Below are positions 24,997-33,731 of a stretch of 64,000 bases of DNA, piece by piece. Position 1 is the stretch's first letter. Each line of letters opens with the position of its first letter. The notes under the pieces were generated by a model, which was not told the origin of the DNA, did no database searches, and worked only from the letters and a program-made list of their open reading frames with translations. The position numbers and the translations under genes were made by a program. Source of the stretch: Pseudomonas marginalis (lineage in GTDB: Bacteria; Pseudomonadota; Gammaproteobacteria; Pseudomonadales; Pseudomonadaceae); assembly GCF_001645105.1 (NCBI RefSeq), contig NZ_LKEG01000026.1:649-64648 (forward strand). The letters run 5' to 3'.

Positions 24997-25575
24997 TCAG
25001 ATATGCAGCCAGGCCAAACTACCCAACACCACCGCCACACCCGCCGCCGCATACGACATCCGCTTCAACCATTCCCGCCGGGTCAACAACGTAATCGCCG
25101 CCAATGAAATTGCGATCTGGATCGCTGTCATCGCCTGGGCCCAGCGATGATGCTGGTGCAACGCCTGCTCCGACTTCTCATCCCATTCCTTCGACGTGGC
25201 TTCAAGTTTTTCGGCCTGCTTGCGCACGTCTTCCTTCTGGCTCTTGTAGCGCTCGATCTCATCCTTGTAATGCGCCGCGTCCACACCGGGAATATGGGTG
25301 GCCAGTTCCGCAAGATTCTGCCGGCTGGATTTGGCCTGGTAGTAATTCCACTGGTTGGCGGCTTCGGTCTTGATGATGGCGGCGTTGTTTTTGTCCATCG
25401 CCGCCTCGCTTTCGGTAGAGCCGGCCTGGTAGCTGAGCATCGCGCCGAGGGTGGCCATCAGGGCGGTCATCACGGCGATGCGGCTGGCGAAATTGTCGCC
25501 ACGGCCGTGGGCATGTTCGGTGGTGTGTTCGATGTGTTTTTCGTGGGGGCTGGGGACTTCGAAGGCTTCGGACAT
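24997..25575 (-). CDS. DUF4337 membrane protein
   Basis: The product is 192 aa. A hydrophilic N-terminus rich in His and Glu is followed by one helix (SRIAVMTALMATLGAMLSYQAG), a coiled-coil central part (YKSQKEDVRKQAEKLEATSKEW) and two C-terminal helices (AMTAIQIAISLAAITLL, AAAGVAVVLGSLAWL). This is the DUF4337 pattern. The function of the family is unknown. Confidence 0.82.
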   Translation of the reverse strand: MSEAFEVPSPHEKHIEHTTEHAHGRGDNFASRIAVMTALMATLGAMLSYQAGSTESEAAMDKNNAAIIKTEAANQWNYYQAKSSRQNLAELATHIPGVDAAHYKDEIERYKSQKEDVRKQAEKLEATSKEWDEKSEQALHQHHRWAQAMTAIQIAISLAAITLLTRREWLKRMSYAAAGVAVVLGSLAWLHI

Positions 25576-25629
25576 GGGGGCGTCTGTGAAGGGACTGAGG
25601 AACTCTGATTCTTCACCAGTGAAGCTGTC

Positions 25630-25995
25630 TCAAGCCTGTCCGTAACGCCGGATCAACCGCCCATACACCAGAATGTTGATCGCCAGCACCAACGCGCCCA
25701 AGCCCAACTGGATCTGCGGGGTCAGTCCTGCGGGGTAGATCAGGGTCAGGAGGTAGTGCTCGATAAACCCGCCGCCATAGCCGTCTTGCCCGGCAAGATG
25801 GCGAAACAGGTTTTCCCATCGAGTGAGCGGGCAGGGCAGGTGGAACACTTCAACGGCAATCCCCCAGGCCACAGCCGGCAGGTGCAGCCAGAGGACAGGC
25901 CGCCACTTGAGGGCAAGCAGGCCTCCAAACAGCACAAACAGGATGAACGTGAGGTGAAACAGCACCAGGCTGTCGGCAGCTAGACGGTAGAGCAT
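25630..25995 (-). CDS. DUF2784 membrane protein
   Basis: The product is 121 aa with four membrane helices (LVLFHLTFILFVLFGGLLAL, LHLPAVAWGIAVEVFHLPCPLTRWE). The motif CPLTRWEN after helix two is the family hallmark. I chose the internal ATG at 25995, since the longer frame adds 39 polar residues. The function is unknown. Confidence 0.82.
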   Translation of the reverse strand: MLYRLAADSLVLFHLTFILFVLFGGLLALKWRPVLWLHLPAVAWGIAVEVFHLPCPLTRWENLFRHLAGQDGYGGGFIEHYLLTLIYPAGLTPQIQLGLGALVLAINILVYGRLIRRYGQA

Positions 25996-26102
25996 TACGC
26001 ACACTTCAAAAGGGGAGGTCCATAGTCTAAAGGGTTGCTTGCGTGCAAGCGTGGCCGTTATTGTGCTGAATCCTTTTAGTCTTCCCCCAAGGTTCTGTTG
26101 CG

Positions 26103-26792
26103 ATGAATGCACCGCGTACCGCAGTCGGTCCGATCAAGGCCGTGATTTTCGATATGGACGGGTTGTTGCTGGATACCGAAGGCATCTACACCGAAGTCAC
26201 GCAGATCATCGCCGAACGCTACGGCCGTACCTATGACTGGGGCATCAAGCAGCACATCATCGGGCGCGGCGCCCAGGACCTGGCGGACTACGTCGTGAAG
26301 GCGCTGGATCTGCCGATTACACCGGCCGAGTTCCTGGAGATCCGTGAACCACTGATGAGCGAGCGCTTCCCCAAGGCCTTGGGCATGCCCGGCGCCGAAG
26401 CATTGGTGCGGCACTTGAAGGCGCACAATATTCCGATCGCCGTGGGTACCAGTTCGTCGCGCAATTCGTTTGGCCACAAGACCACGTTGCACCGTGAATG
26501 GTTTGGACTGTTCGGGACCATTGTCACCGCCGACGACCCGGAAGTCGGCGCCGCCAAACCTGCGCCGGACATCTTCCTCACCGCCGCCCGCCGCTTGGGC
26601 GTTGCACCCGAGGATTGCCTAGTGTTCGAAGACTCCCCGTTTGGGGTCACCGCCGCGAAAGCAGCCCACATGACCGCCATCGCCGTGCCGGATGAGGCCA
26701 TGGCCGACAGCAAGTACCAGCACGCTGACCAGATCATCCGCAAGCTCGCGGATTTTGATTTGGCGGCTTACGGCCTGCCACCTTTCCCCTGA
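26103..26792 (+). CDS. HAD-superfamily hydrolase (beta-phosphoglucomutase/GPP-like)
   Basis: The product is 229 aa. Motif I is AVIFDMDGLLLDTE (nucleophile Asp17), motif II is VGTSSSRNSF, Lys is in GAAKPAPDIF and motif IV is CLVFEDSPFG. The helical cap between motifs I and II is of the subfamily IA type. It dephosphorylates a small sugar or nucleotide phosphate; the substrate cannot be read from sequence. Confidence 0.87.
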   Translation: MNAPRTAVGPIKAVIFDMDGLLLDTEGIYTEVTQIIAERYGRTYDWGIKQHIIGRGAQDLADYVVKALDLPITPAEFLEIREPLMSERFPKALGMPGAEALVRHLKAHNIPIAVGTSSSRNSFGHKTTLHREWFGLFGTIVTADDPEVGAAKPAPDIFLTAARRLGVAPEDCLVFEDSPFGVTAAKAAHMTAIAVPDEAMADSKYQHADQIIRKLADFDLAAYGLPPFP

Positions 26793-26806
26793 ATAAAACA
26801 CGCTCG

Positions 26807-26841
26807 AAAAGGTGGGACGGGGCAAGCCTCCTCCCACCTTT
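26807..26841. repeat. REP-class palindrome (degenerate)
   Basis: AAAAGGTGGGACGGGG / CCTCCTCCCACCTTT matches the GTGGGAGGGGGC family with two changes. It separates convergent HAD and SDR genes. Confidence 0.65.
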
Positions 26842-26864
26842 GATTTTGCAGTGTTGCGGAAAGC

Positions 26865-27611
26865 CTAGGCGCTGAAGCCACCATCAATGGTCAGGCTTGC
26901 ACCGGTGATGTAACCGGCTTCCGGCCCAGCCAGGTAAGCCACGAAGCTGGCAATCTCTTCCACGTGTCCATACCGACCCACGGCCATCAACCCGATCAGG
27001 CTCTCGGCAAAATCACTGTTCGCCGGGTTCATGTCGGTATCCACCGGCCCGGGCTGCACGTTATTGATGGTGATTCCGCGAGGCCCCAAATCCCGCGCCA
27101 ACCCCTTGGTCAACCCGACCAGCGCCGCCTTGCTCATCGCATACGGGCCGCCGCCGCCAAACGGCATGCGTTCGGCGTTGGTGCTGCCGATGTTGATCAC
27201 GCGGCCACCTTCACCCATGTGCTTGGCCGCTTCCTGGGTCGCGATAAACACGCTGCGTACGTTGATCGCCAAGGTCTGGTCAAAGTCTTCCAGCTTGAAA
27301 TCTTCCAGCGGGGCGATGGCCAGCACTCCTGCGTTGTTGACCAGGATATCGATGCGCCCAAAGGCTTCAACGGTGGCGTTGACCGCATTGCGAATCGCGG
27401 CCGCATCGGCGCTGTCGGCCTGAATCGCCAAGGCTTTGCCGCCTTCGCTGATCACGCTGTTCTGCAATGCGTCGGCCTTGGCGGCGGAGCTCACATAGGT
27501 AAAGGCAACCGCTGCGCCTTGTGCTGCGAGGCGCTTGACGATGGCGGCACCGATGCCGCGCGAACCGCCTTGAATCAAGGCGACTTTGCCGCTGAGGTTC
27601 TGTGTGGTCAT
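26865..27611 (-). CDS. SDR-family NAD(P)-dependent oxidoreductase
   Basis: The product is 248 aa. The Rossmann motif is VALIQGGSRGIGAAIV, the structural motif ILVNNAGV and the catalytic Ser-Tyr-Lys set lies in NIGSTNAE...GPYAMSKAAL. This is a classical short-chain dehydrogenase close to FabG-like ketoreductases. It is divergent from a LysR gene 125 bases away, which probably regulates it. Confidence 0.88.
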   Translation of the reverse strand: MTTQNLSGKVALIQGGSRGIGAAIVKRLAAQGAAVAFTYVSSAAKADALQNSVISEGGKALAIQADSADAAAIRNAVNATVEAFGRIDILVNNAGVLAIAPLEDFKLEDFDQTLAINVRSVFIATQEAAKHMGEGGRVINIGSTNAERMPFGGGGPYAMSKAALVGLTKGLARDLGPRGITINNVQPGPVDTDMNPANSDFAESLIGLMAVGRYGHVEEIASFVAYLAGPEAGYITGASLTIDGGFSA

Positions 27612-27736
27612 GTCGATCTCCTAACTGTTCAAGGCGGGATGCCTTGTTGATGGAGCCGAGTATCGACCTGGGCAGTGCCTACCGGTAGACCGTGATTGCT
27701 ATAGTCTGTGTAAACCAAAAGTTTAGAGTGAGCGAT

Positions 27737-28660
27737 ATGGAAAGCTTTGGCAGTATCGAATGCTTCGTGCGCAGCGCCGAAGGTGGCAGCTTTGCCGAGG
27801 CCGCCCGGCACCTGAGTCTCACACCGGCAGCCGTCGGCAAAAGTGTCGCCAAGCTGGAAGCGCGCCTGGGTGTGCGCCTGTTCCAGCGCAGCACCCGACG
27901 ACTGACCCTGACCGAAGCCGGCAAACTGTTTCTCGACGAAGTCAGCGGCAGCCTTACCACCATTCAGAACGCCGTCGCCAACCTGGCCAGCGCCGAAGGG
28001 CGGCCGGTGGGTACGCTCAAGGTCAGCATGGGCACGGTATTCGGTAATCGGTATGTGGTGCCACTGTTGGGGGCGTTCATGCAGCGCTTTCCGGATATCA
28101 GCCCGGACTGGCATTTCGATAATCGTCAGGTTGACCTGATCGGCCAGGGCTTTGATGCGGCCATTGGCGGTGGCTTCGAGCTGCCTCAGGGCGTGGTGGC
28201 GCGTAAGTTGACGCCGGCGCATCGGGTGTTGGTTGCCTCAAAGGACTACCTGGCGCAGCGAGCGCCCGTACTGACCCCCGAAGATCTGGCACGGTGCGCG
28301 GGTATTCTGATTCGCTCTCCCCAAACCGGCCGCATACGTTCCTGGCAATTGACCAGTATCGAGCGTGAACACCGCCCGCTGGTGCTCAAACCGAGCATGA
28401 CCATGAGCGACTCCGAAGCCGCCTGCTGTGCCAGCGCCCAGGGCCTGGGCATCGCGTTGGTGAGCATGCCCATGGCGGTGCCGTTCCTCGACAGTGGCGC
28501 GGTGGTGCGGGTGTTGCCCGACTGGTACGTCGACGACGGCAACATCTCCATCTATTACGCCGAACACAAACTGCTGCCCGGCAAGACCCGGGCGTTTGTG
28601 GATTTCATCATCGAGCAGTTTGCTGAAGCGATGCTGGGCCAAAGGTTCAGCGCGATCTAA
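27737..28660 (+). CDS. LysR-family transcriptional regulator
   Basis: The product is 307 aa with an N-terminal winged helix (FGSIECFVRSAEGGSFAEAA, LTPAAVGKSVAKLEARLG, LFQRSTRRLTLTEAG) and a periplasmic-binding-protein-like effector domain. I chose the ATG at 27737, which aligns with the LysR N-terminus. It is divergent from the SDR oxidoreductase and probably controls it and itself. The inducer is unknown. Confidence 0.88.
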   Translation: MESFGSIECFVRSAEGGSFAEAARHLSLTPAAVGKSVAKLEARLGVRLFQRSTRRLTLTEAGKLFLDEVSGSLTTIQNAVANLASAEGRPVGTLKVSMGTVFGNRYVVPLLGAFMQRFPDISPDWHFDNRQVDLIGQGFDAAIGGGFELPQGVVARKLTPAHRVLVASKDYLAQRAPVLTPEDLARCAGILIRSPQTGRIRSWQLTSIEREHRPLVLKPSMTMSDSEAACCASAQGLGIALVSMPMAVPFLDSGAVVRVLPDWYVDDGNISIYYAEHKLLPGKTRAFVDFIIEQFAEAMLGQRFSAI

Positions 28661-28690
28661 ATGTGGGAGGGAGCCAGCCCCCTCCCACAG
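28661..28690. repeat. REP-class palindrome
   Basis: ATGTGGGAGGGAGCC / AGCCCCCTCCCACAG is a slightly degenerate member of the GTGGGAGGGGGC family placed between convergent genes. Confidence 0.7.
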
Positions 28691-28697
28691 TTGACCT

Positions 28698-29426
28698 TCA
28701 CCGGCCGAACTTGCCCGGCCAGCCAACCACTTTCTTTGCCCTTGGCGTCGCGTAAGTCCTGATCTTCGAGGTCGACAACCCCAACCGCACCAGCGATTCG
28801 GCAATGGTCACCGCTGCGGTCACACCGTCCACCACCGGGACGCCAGTGCGCTGGCGAATGTGCTCGTCCAGTCCGGCCATGCCGCCGCAGCCCAGGCAGA
28901 TCACCTCGGCCTTGTCTTCGCTGATGGCCAGTTCCGCCTGGCGCACGATGGCTTCCATCGCGGCCAGTGGGTCTTGTTCCAGCGCCAGCACGGCCATCCC
29001 ACTGGCACGCACCGAGGCGCAGCGTTGGTACAGGCCGGCCAATCTCAAGCGGTCTTCGATCAGTGGCACCGTGCGGTCCAGGGTGGTCACCACCGAATAG
29101 GCGTGCCCCAGGAACATTGCCGTGCTGGCGGCCGCTTCGGTGATGTCGACCACCGGCACGTTCAACAACTCCTGCAGGCCTTCGCGGCCATGTTCACCGT
29201 AGCCGGCCTGGATCACCGCGTCGAACGGTTGGTCGTAAGCCATGACCCGGTCCATCACCGCAATGGCCGCCAGGTAGCTTTCAAAATTGCCCTCCACTGA
29301 CTCCGCGCCGAAGTAAGGCGTGAGCCCGACAATCTCGGTGCCCGGCGCGGCCACCGCCCGTGCCTGCTGGGCGATGGTTTCAGTAATGGATTCGGTGGTG
29401 TTGACGTTGGCCACGAGGATGCGCAT
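28698..29426 (-). CDS. Asp/Glu/hydantoin racemase
   Basis: The product is 242 aa. It starts RILVANVNTTESITETI, the hydantoin-racemase family opening. The two catalytic cysteine regions are represented by IQAGYGEHGREGL (here no Cys at the first site) and CLGCGGMAGLDE. The loss of the first Cys, if real, would make it a one-base enzyme or a related hydrolase. It follows an NCS1 permease gene by 13 bases on the same strand, so it probably acts on an imported hydantoin, allantoin or similar ring compound. Confidence 0.83.
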   Translation of the reverse strand: MRILVANVNTTESITETIAQQARAVAAPGTEIVGLTPYFGAESVEGNFESYLAAIAVMDRVMAYDQPFDAVIQAGYGEHGREGLQELLNVPVVDITEAAASTAMFLGHAYSVVTTLDRTVPLIEDRLRLAGLYQRCASVRASGMAVLALEQDPLAAMEAIVRQAELAISEDKAEVICLGCGGMAGLDEHIRQRTGVPVVDGVTAAVTIAESLVRLGLSTSKIRTYATPRAKKVVGWPGKFGR

Positions 29427-29439
29427 GGAAGGTCCTTGA

Positions 29440-30969
29440 TTAATGACTGACGTTATCGACTGCAATGCTTTCGCCGCTGACATCGGCGTAGAACGGCTGG
29501 CGCTTGGCAATCAGCAAGTACAGCAGCCCTGCAATACCGGCGCCAAACATCCAGGAAAACGGTGAGACGCTGGCGAAACCGGGCAGCAGGGCCAGGAGAA
29601 TGGCGATCACGGCTGCGGGAATGAACGCCGCCACCGCCCGCAGATTGACGCCACGGCTGTAGTAATAAACGCCGTTCGGGTCTTCGCTATACAGCTGCGG
29701 TACGTCTACCTGGCTTTTACGGATCAGCCAGTAATCGACCATGATCACCCCGTACAACGGCCCCAGCAGTGCGCCCAGGCCGGAGAGGAAATACACGATC
29801 ACCAGCGGGCTGTTATAGAGATTCCACGGCAGGATCAGCACCGCCACGGTGGCGCTGATCAGCCCGGCACGCCGGAAGTTCAGGTACTTGGGCGCCAGGT
29901 TGCTCAGCACGAAGGCCGGCGCGACGAAGTTGGCCATGATGTTCACTGCCACGGTGACAATCAGGAAGGCCAGGCAGCCCAGCACTAGGAAGAACGTATT
30001 GGGGATGGCGGCGATGATTTCGGTGGGGCTTTCGATCACCCGGCCATTGAGTTGGAATTGGCCACCGCACAGCAACACGGTAATTGCGGCGAACACCAGG
30101 ATATTCACCGGCAGGCCCCAGAAATTGCCGACTTTGATGGTCTTGCGGCACGGGGAGGAGCGCGCGAAGTCGCAGAAGTTGAGGATCAACGTGCCGTAGA
30201 TCGCCAGCCACAGCGCGCCACCGGCGAAGATATTGCGCCACATCTCACCACCGGTCAGCGGCTCGCGGACCGACCAGGCAATATGGCCGCCCGCCTGGAA
30301 GTACATCCAGCCGGCCAGTGCGGCCACGGTCAGCAGGATCACCGGCCCGGCGAAACCTTCATAGCGGCGCACCATTTCCATGCCGTAGGCCAGGATCACC
30401 AATTGCACAAACCAGATCGCCACAAAACACACCCAGCCCAGGGTTGATAAGCCCAGGATCGAGTTGTGGTCGTAATCGGCGAACCCCGGGTGAATCGCGC
30501 TCAGCAACACGCGCAACACCACCGAAGCCAGGTAGGTCTGGATACCGAACCAGGCGATCGCAATCACTGCGCGGATCAGCGCCGGTATCTGCGCGCCATG
30601 GATGCCGAAGCTGATACGGCTGATCACCGGAAACGGCACGCCGGTCTTCTGCCCCATGTAGCCCGACAGGTTCATGAAGAAATACACCAGCGCCGCCCCG
30701 ATCCCCAGTGACAGCAAGATCTGCCAGCCGCCCAGGCCCAACGCATACAAGCCGATGGCGAACGAGTAGTTGGCGATGTTGTGCACATCATTGGTCCACA
30801 GCGCGAAGATGCTGTAACGCCCCCATCGCCGGCCTTCGACCTTGGTCGGCGCCAGGTCCTTGTTGTGCAGGCGCGGGCTCAGTACCAACGGACCGGGAAC
30901 CATGGCTTCGGGGTTCAGGGAAGAGGAGGGCAGATCCAGTGCGATAGTGTTCGAGAGGCTTGTACGCAT
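29440..30969 (-). CDS. NCS1-family nucleobase/hydantoin:cation symporter
   Basis: The product is 509 aa with about twelve membrane helices. Family signatures include GRYSIFALWTNDVHNIANYSFAIGL, GVPFPVISRISFGIHGAQIPAL and YGVIMVDYWLIRK. It is an inner-membrane importer for a cytosine, allantoin or hydantoin-type substrate. I chose the ATG at 30969. It forms an operon with the racemase downstream. A perfect TTGTATACAA palindrome 68 bases upstream likely controls both. Confidence 0.88.
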   Translation of the reverse strand: MRTSLSNTIALDLPSSSLNPEAMVPGPLVLSPRLHNKDLAPTKVEGRRWGRYSIFALWTNDVHNIANYSFAIGLYALGLGGWQILLSLGIGAALVYFFMNLSGYMGQKTGVPFPVISRISFGIHGAQIPALIRAVIAIAWFGIQTYLASVVLRVLLSAIHPGFADYDHNSILGLSTLGWVCFVAIWFVQLVILAYGMEMVRRYEGFAGPVILLTVAALAGWMYFQAGGHIAWSVREPLTGGEMWRNIFAGGALWLAIYGTLILNFCDFARSSPCRKTIKVGNFWGLPVNILVFAAITVLLCGGQFQLNGRVIESPTEIIAAIPNTFFLVLGCLAFLIVTVAVNIMANFVAPAFVLSNLAPKYLNFRRAGLISATVAVLILPWNLYNSPLVIVYFLSGLGALLGPLYGVIMVDYWLIRKSQVDVPQLYSEDPNGVYYYSRGVNLRAVAAFIPAAVIAILLALLPGFASVSPFSWMFGAGIAGLLYLLIAKRQPFYADVSGESIAVDNVSH

Positions 30970-31036
30970 TCCGGCAGGCTCCAGCACATCGGCAGCCGGG
31001 CCGCGGATGGCAAAGTGTATGTAGGTTTTGTATTTA

Positions 31037-31046
31037 TTGTATACAA
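31037..31046. promoter_or_regulatory. Palindromic operator TTGTATACAA
   Basis: This perfect 10-bp palindrome overlaps a minus-strand TACAAT that can serve as -10 of the NCS1 permease promoter. GntR (FadR/VanR type) repressors bind such TTGTATACAA sites. No matching regulator gene is nearby. Confidence 0.5.
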
Positions 31047-31328
31047 AGCGCATTTCACCTTAAGCCACATGCGTGCCAGTTTTCGATCTATGAAAACTGC
31101 GGGTCATTTCGTTTTTGCAGTCAGTGAAAATAACTTACTGAATTGAAAGCGATATAAATTGACCGTTTGAACAGCTATTTATTTTTCTGTCGGAAAGGAA
31201 CATAGAAGAGCGCAAAAAATGCGTGGGGAAAGGTGTTACATAACGGTGCGGGTTTAGATGGATTGCACACATAAATGGCACCGATGGTTACATCTGTGTG
31301 TACATCTTTGGTGGCAAACACAAACAAG

Positions 31329-31358
31329 ATGTGGGAGGGGGCAAGCCCCCTCCCACAT
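31329..31358. repeat. REP-class palindrome downstream of cysH
   Basis: ATGTGGGAGGGGGC / GCCCCCTCCCACAT around AA is a perfect copy of the dispersed palindrome and may end the cysH transcript. Confidence 0.85.
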
Positions 31359-31377
31359 TTTCTTGCCGCGCCAGTGC

Positions 31378-32112
31378 TTACGCCTTGCTGATGATATTCC
31401 CCGCGTGCAGCCCGCATTCCTTCTGCGTGGCTTCCTCCCACCACCAGCGGCCTTCACGCTCATGCTGGTTCGGCAACACCGGACGGGTGCAGGGCTCACA
31501 GCCGATGCTGATAAAACCGCGCTCGTGCAGGCTGTTGTACGGCAACTCCAACATGCGGATGTAACCCCAGACTTCCTCACTGGTCATCTGCGCCAGTGGG
31601 TTGAATTTGTACAGGGTACGTTCCGGCGTGGAGAAGGCCGTGTCGATTTCAAGCGCTGCCACCTGGCTGCGGGTGCCGGGGCTCTGGTCGCGACGCTGGC
31701 CGGTGGCCCAGGCATTCACGCCTGCGAGTTTACGGCGCAGCGGCTCGATCTTGCGCACGCCGCAGCATTCGCCATGGCCGTCCTTGTAGAAGCTGAACAG
31801 GCCTTTCTCTTTGACAAAGGGTTCCAGCTTGCTCTGGTCCGGCGAAATCAGCTCGATGTCGATCTTGTAGAAGTCGCGCACCTGCTCGATAAACCGGTAG
31901 GTTTCCGGGTGCAGGCGGCCGGTATCGAGGCTGAACACCTTGACGTTCTTGTTCAGCTTCCAGGCCATGTCGACCAGCACCACGTCCTCGGCGCCGCTGA
32001 AGGAAATCCACAGGTCATCACCGAACTGGCTGAACGCCAGTTTGAGAATGTCCTGGGCGGATTTGTTGGCGTAAGTCGCGGCGAGTTCAGCGACGTCGAA
32101 GGTTTGGTTCAT
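31378..32112 (-). CDS. cysH: Adenylyl-sulfate reductase (thioredoxin-dependent), CysH
   Basis: The product is 244 aa. It has the PP-loop-like [27 protein letters not shown] and [13 protein letters not shown], plus the two cysteine pairs CC ([11 protein letters not shown]) and CEPC that hold a [4Fe-4S] cluster. The cluster marks it as an APS rather than PAPS reductase, as in other Pseudomonas. It reduces APS to sulfite for cysteine synthesis. It is divergent from thrH, the same arrangement as in P. aeruginosa. Confidence 0.95.
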   Translation of the reverse strand: MNQTFDVAELAATYANKSAQDILKLAFSQFGDDLWISFSGAEDVVLVDMAWKLNKNVKVFSLDTGRLHPETYRFIEQVRDFYKIDIELISPDQSKLEPFVKEKGLFSFYKDGHGECCGVRKIEPLRRKLAGVNAWATGQRRDQSPGTRSQVAALEIDTAFSTPERTLYKFNPLAQMTSEEVWGYIRMLELPYNSLHERGFISIGCEPCTRPVLPNQHEREGRWWWEEATQKECGLHAGNIISKA

Positions 32113-32263
32113 CAGGACGGTTCCTACAGGTCAGTGGCGCTGAGCGCTCTATAGGGAAGCGATGGTATCAAAATACGCTCTGCGTTGCGGCGACGAGCTT
32201 GAATCGCTAGAGTTCGGCAGTCCTTTTGCTCGCTCAATCAACAACATCAAAATGGAGTGTCTT

Positions 32264-32881
32264 GTGGAAATTGCCTGTCTCGACCTGGAAGGGGTGCTGG
32301 TTCCGGAAATCTGGATCGCCTTCGCCGAAAAAACCGGTATTGAATCCCTGCGGGCTACCACCCGGGACATTCCCGACTACGACGTACTGATGAAGCAACG
32401 TCTACGCATACTCGATGAACACGGCCTCAAGCTCGCCGACATCCAGGAAGTGATCGCCACCCTCAAGCCGCTGGACGGCGCCATCGAGTTCGTCAACTGG
32501 CTGCGCGAGCGCTTCCAAGTGGTGATCCTGTCAGACACCTTCTACGAATTCTCCCAGCCGCTGATGCGCCAGCTGGGCTTCCCGACCTTGCTCTGCCACC
32601 GTCTCATCACCGACGAAAACGACCGCGTGGTGAGCTACCAGTTGCGCCAGAAAGACCCCAAGCGTCAATCGGTACTGGCCTTCAAGACGCTGTACTACCG
32701 CGTGATCGCCGCCGGCGACTCCTACAACGACACCACCATGCTGGGGGAAGCCGATCGGGGGATCCTGTTCCATGCACCGGAGAATGTGATTCGTGAATTC
32801 CCGCAGTTTCCGGCGGTGCATACGTTTGAGGCGTTGAAGAAAGAATTTATCAAGGCGTCGAATCGGCCGTTGAGCTTGTAG
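32264..32881 (+). CDS. thrH: ThrH: phosphoserine phosphatase / phosphoserine:homoserine phosphotransferase
   Basis: The product is 205 aa, the same length as P. aeruginosa ThrH, with near-identical sequence. HAD motif I is CLDLEGVLVPE (Asp-x-Glu variant typical of ThrH), motif II LSDTFYEF, Lys in RQKDPKRQ, motif IV GDSYNDTTML. It moves phosphate from phosphoserine to homoserine or water. The start is GTG at 32264 with GGAG six bases upstream; longer in-frame starts add unrelated residues. Confidence 0.93.
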   Translation: MEIACLDLEGVLVPEIWIAFAEKTGIESLRATTRDIPDYDVLMKQRLRILDEHGLKLADIQEVIATLKPLDGAIEFVNWLRERFQVVILSDTFYEFSQPLMRQLGFPTLLCHRLITDENDRVVSYQLRQKDPKRQSVLAFKTLYYRVIAAGDSYNDTTMLGEADRGILFHAPENVIREFPQFPAVHTFEALKKEFIKASNRPLSL

Positions 32882-32906
32882 GTTATTCGGCGTTGCTGAT
32901 GGCCTC

Positions 32907-32988
32907 TTCGCGAGCAAGCCGGCTCCCACATTCGACCGCATTCCACGGGATGTACGCGTACCCATGTGGGAGCGGGCTTGCTCGCGAA
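32907..32988. repeat. Inverted pair of REP elements (TTCGCGAGCAAGCC class)
   Basis: The arms TTCGCGAGCAAGCCGGCTCCCACAT and ATGTGGGAGCGGGCTTGCTCGCGAA are reverse complements with one mismatch and enclose a 32-base spacer. This is a third REP subclass arranged as a REPIN, between thrH and higA. Confidence 0.8.
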
Positions 32989-33019
32989 GGGGCCAGTACA
33001 GCCACCGTACATTTCCCCG

Positions 33020-33376
33020 TTAAACCCCTGCAAGCAACCGCTCATAAGGAATGCTCAAGCCTTCATGCAGGCGCTTGATCATCGACAGGCTCAGCTTGCG
33101 TTTGTGGTTCAACACCTCCGACACCCGCCCACTGGTGCCGATAAAGGGCTCCAGATCGCGGGCGGTCATACCCAGTTGCTCCATCCTGAACTTGATGGCC
33201 TCCACTGGATCCGAAGGTGGCATCGGAAAATGCTCTGCCTCGTACTTCTCAATGAGCACTGCAAGAACTTCCAGCTCGTCCCCTTCGGGTGAGCCCATTT
33301 CCGCTCCCCAGAGCTGCTCCACCCGTGCGAGCGCAGCGGTCAGGTCTTCCTGGGAATGTATAGGTTTGATGTTCAT
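33020..33376 (-). CDS. higA: HigA-family antitoxin
   Basis: The product is 118 aa. An acidic N-terminal region (HSQEDLTAALARVEQLWG) precedes a helix-turn-helix of the HigA/Xre type (VEAIKFRMEQLGMTARDLEPFIGTSGRVSEVLNHKRKLS). It should neutralise HigB and repress the operon. Its ATG overlaps the higB stop by one base (TGATG), and the gene order toxin-then-antitoxin is that of higBA. Confidence 0.88.
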   Translation of the reverse strand: MNIKPIHSQEDLTAALARVEQLWGAEMGSPEGDELEVLAVLIEKYEAEHFPMPPSDPVEAIKFRMEQLGMTARDLEPFIGTSGRVSEVLNHKRKLSLSMIKRLHEGLSIPYERLLAGV

Positions 33377-33678
33377 CACACGGTCTCCGCGTTGATCTGA
33401 TCGTACTGCGCGTGAGTCCCTACGAAACGTACGAACCCAAGCTGTCGCTGATAGTCGATCGCCATGATTACTCGATACTTGTTGCCGCCGACGTTGAATA
33501 CAACCCTGCCACTTTTAAGGATGCTTGCCGTTCTAAGTTCCGCTTTGAGCGCTTGTGGTGTTGGGTAAGTCGCTTTTTCCATATGGCGGTACAGCTCGAC
33601 CAGCGGTGTTTTGGCGTCGGAATAGGCTGAGTGGCTTTCCCAAAACAGTCTTAGGGTAGAGAGAGCGATTATTCGCAT
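33376..33678 (-). CDS. higB: HigB-family toxin (mRNA interferase)
   Basis: The product is 100 aa, matching the HigB toxin size: RIIALSTLRLFWESH at the start, AKTPLVELYRHMEKATY, GRVVFNVGGNKYRVIMAIDYQ and FVRFVGTHAQYDQI at the end. HigB cleaves ribosome-bound mRNA. I chose the ATG at 33678, which has GGAGG just upstream; the reading frame stays open further upstream (see 33679-33903). It is preceded by a consensus-like promoter and a palindromic operator and is transcribed with higA. Confidence 0.88.
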   Translation of the reverse strand: MRIIALSTLRLFWESHSAYSDAKTPLVELYRHMEKATYPTPQALKAELRTASILKSGRVVFNVGGNKYRVIMAIDYQRQLGFVRFVGTHAQYDQINAETV

Positions 33679-33687
33679 CGCTGCAAC

Positions 33688-33702
33688 CTCCCAATTTGGG
33701 AG
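33688..33702. promoter_or_regulatory. Palindromic operator of higBA
   Basis: CTCCCAA-T-TTGGGAG is a perfect 7+1+7 inverted repeat between the -10 element and the higB start, overlapping the ribosome binding site. It is the expected site for HigA autorepression. Confidence 0.65.
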
Positions 33703-33731
33703 ATGATAGATGCGGTTTGGGTGAGATGCAA
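33703..33731 (-). promoter_or_regulatory. Sigma-70-type promoter of higBA
   Basis: On the minus strand TTGCAT (33731-33726) and TATCAT (33708-33703) are separated by exactly 17 bases, with the higBA operator directly downstream. Confidence 0.6.

Larger units (their letters stand above)
30970..31377. other. Intergenic region with hydantoin-operon promoter and REP palindrome
   Basis: The left part (30970-31060) holds the minus-strand promoter and operator of the permease/racemase operon. The centre is A+T-rich without a gene. The right end contains a REP palindrome at 31329-31358 beyond the end of cysH. Confidence 0.5.
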
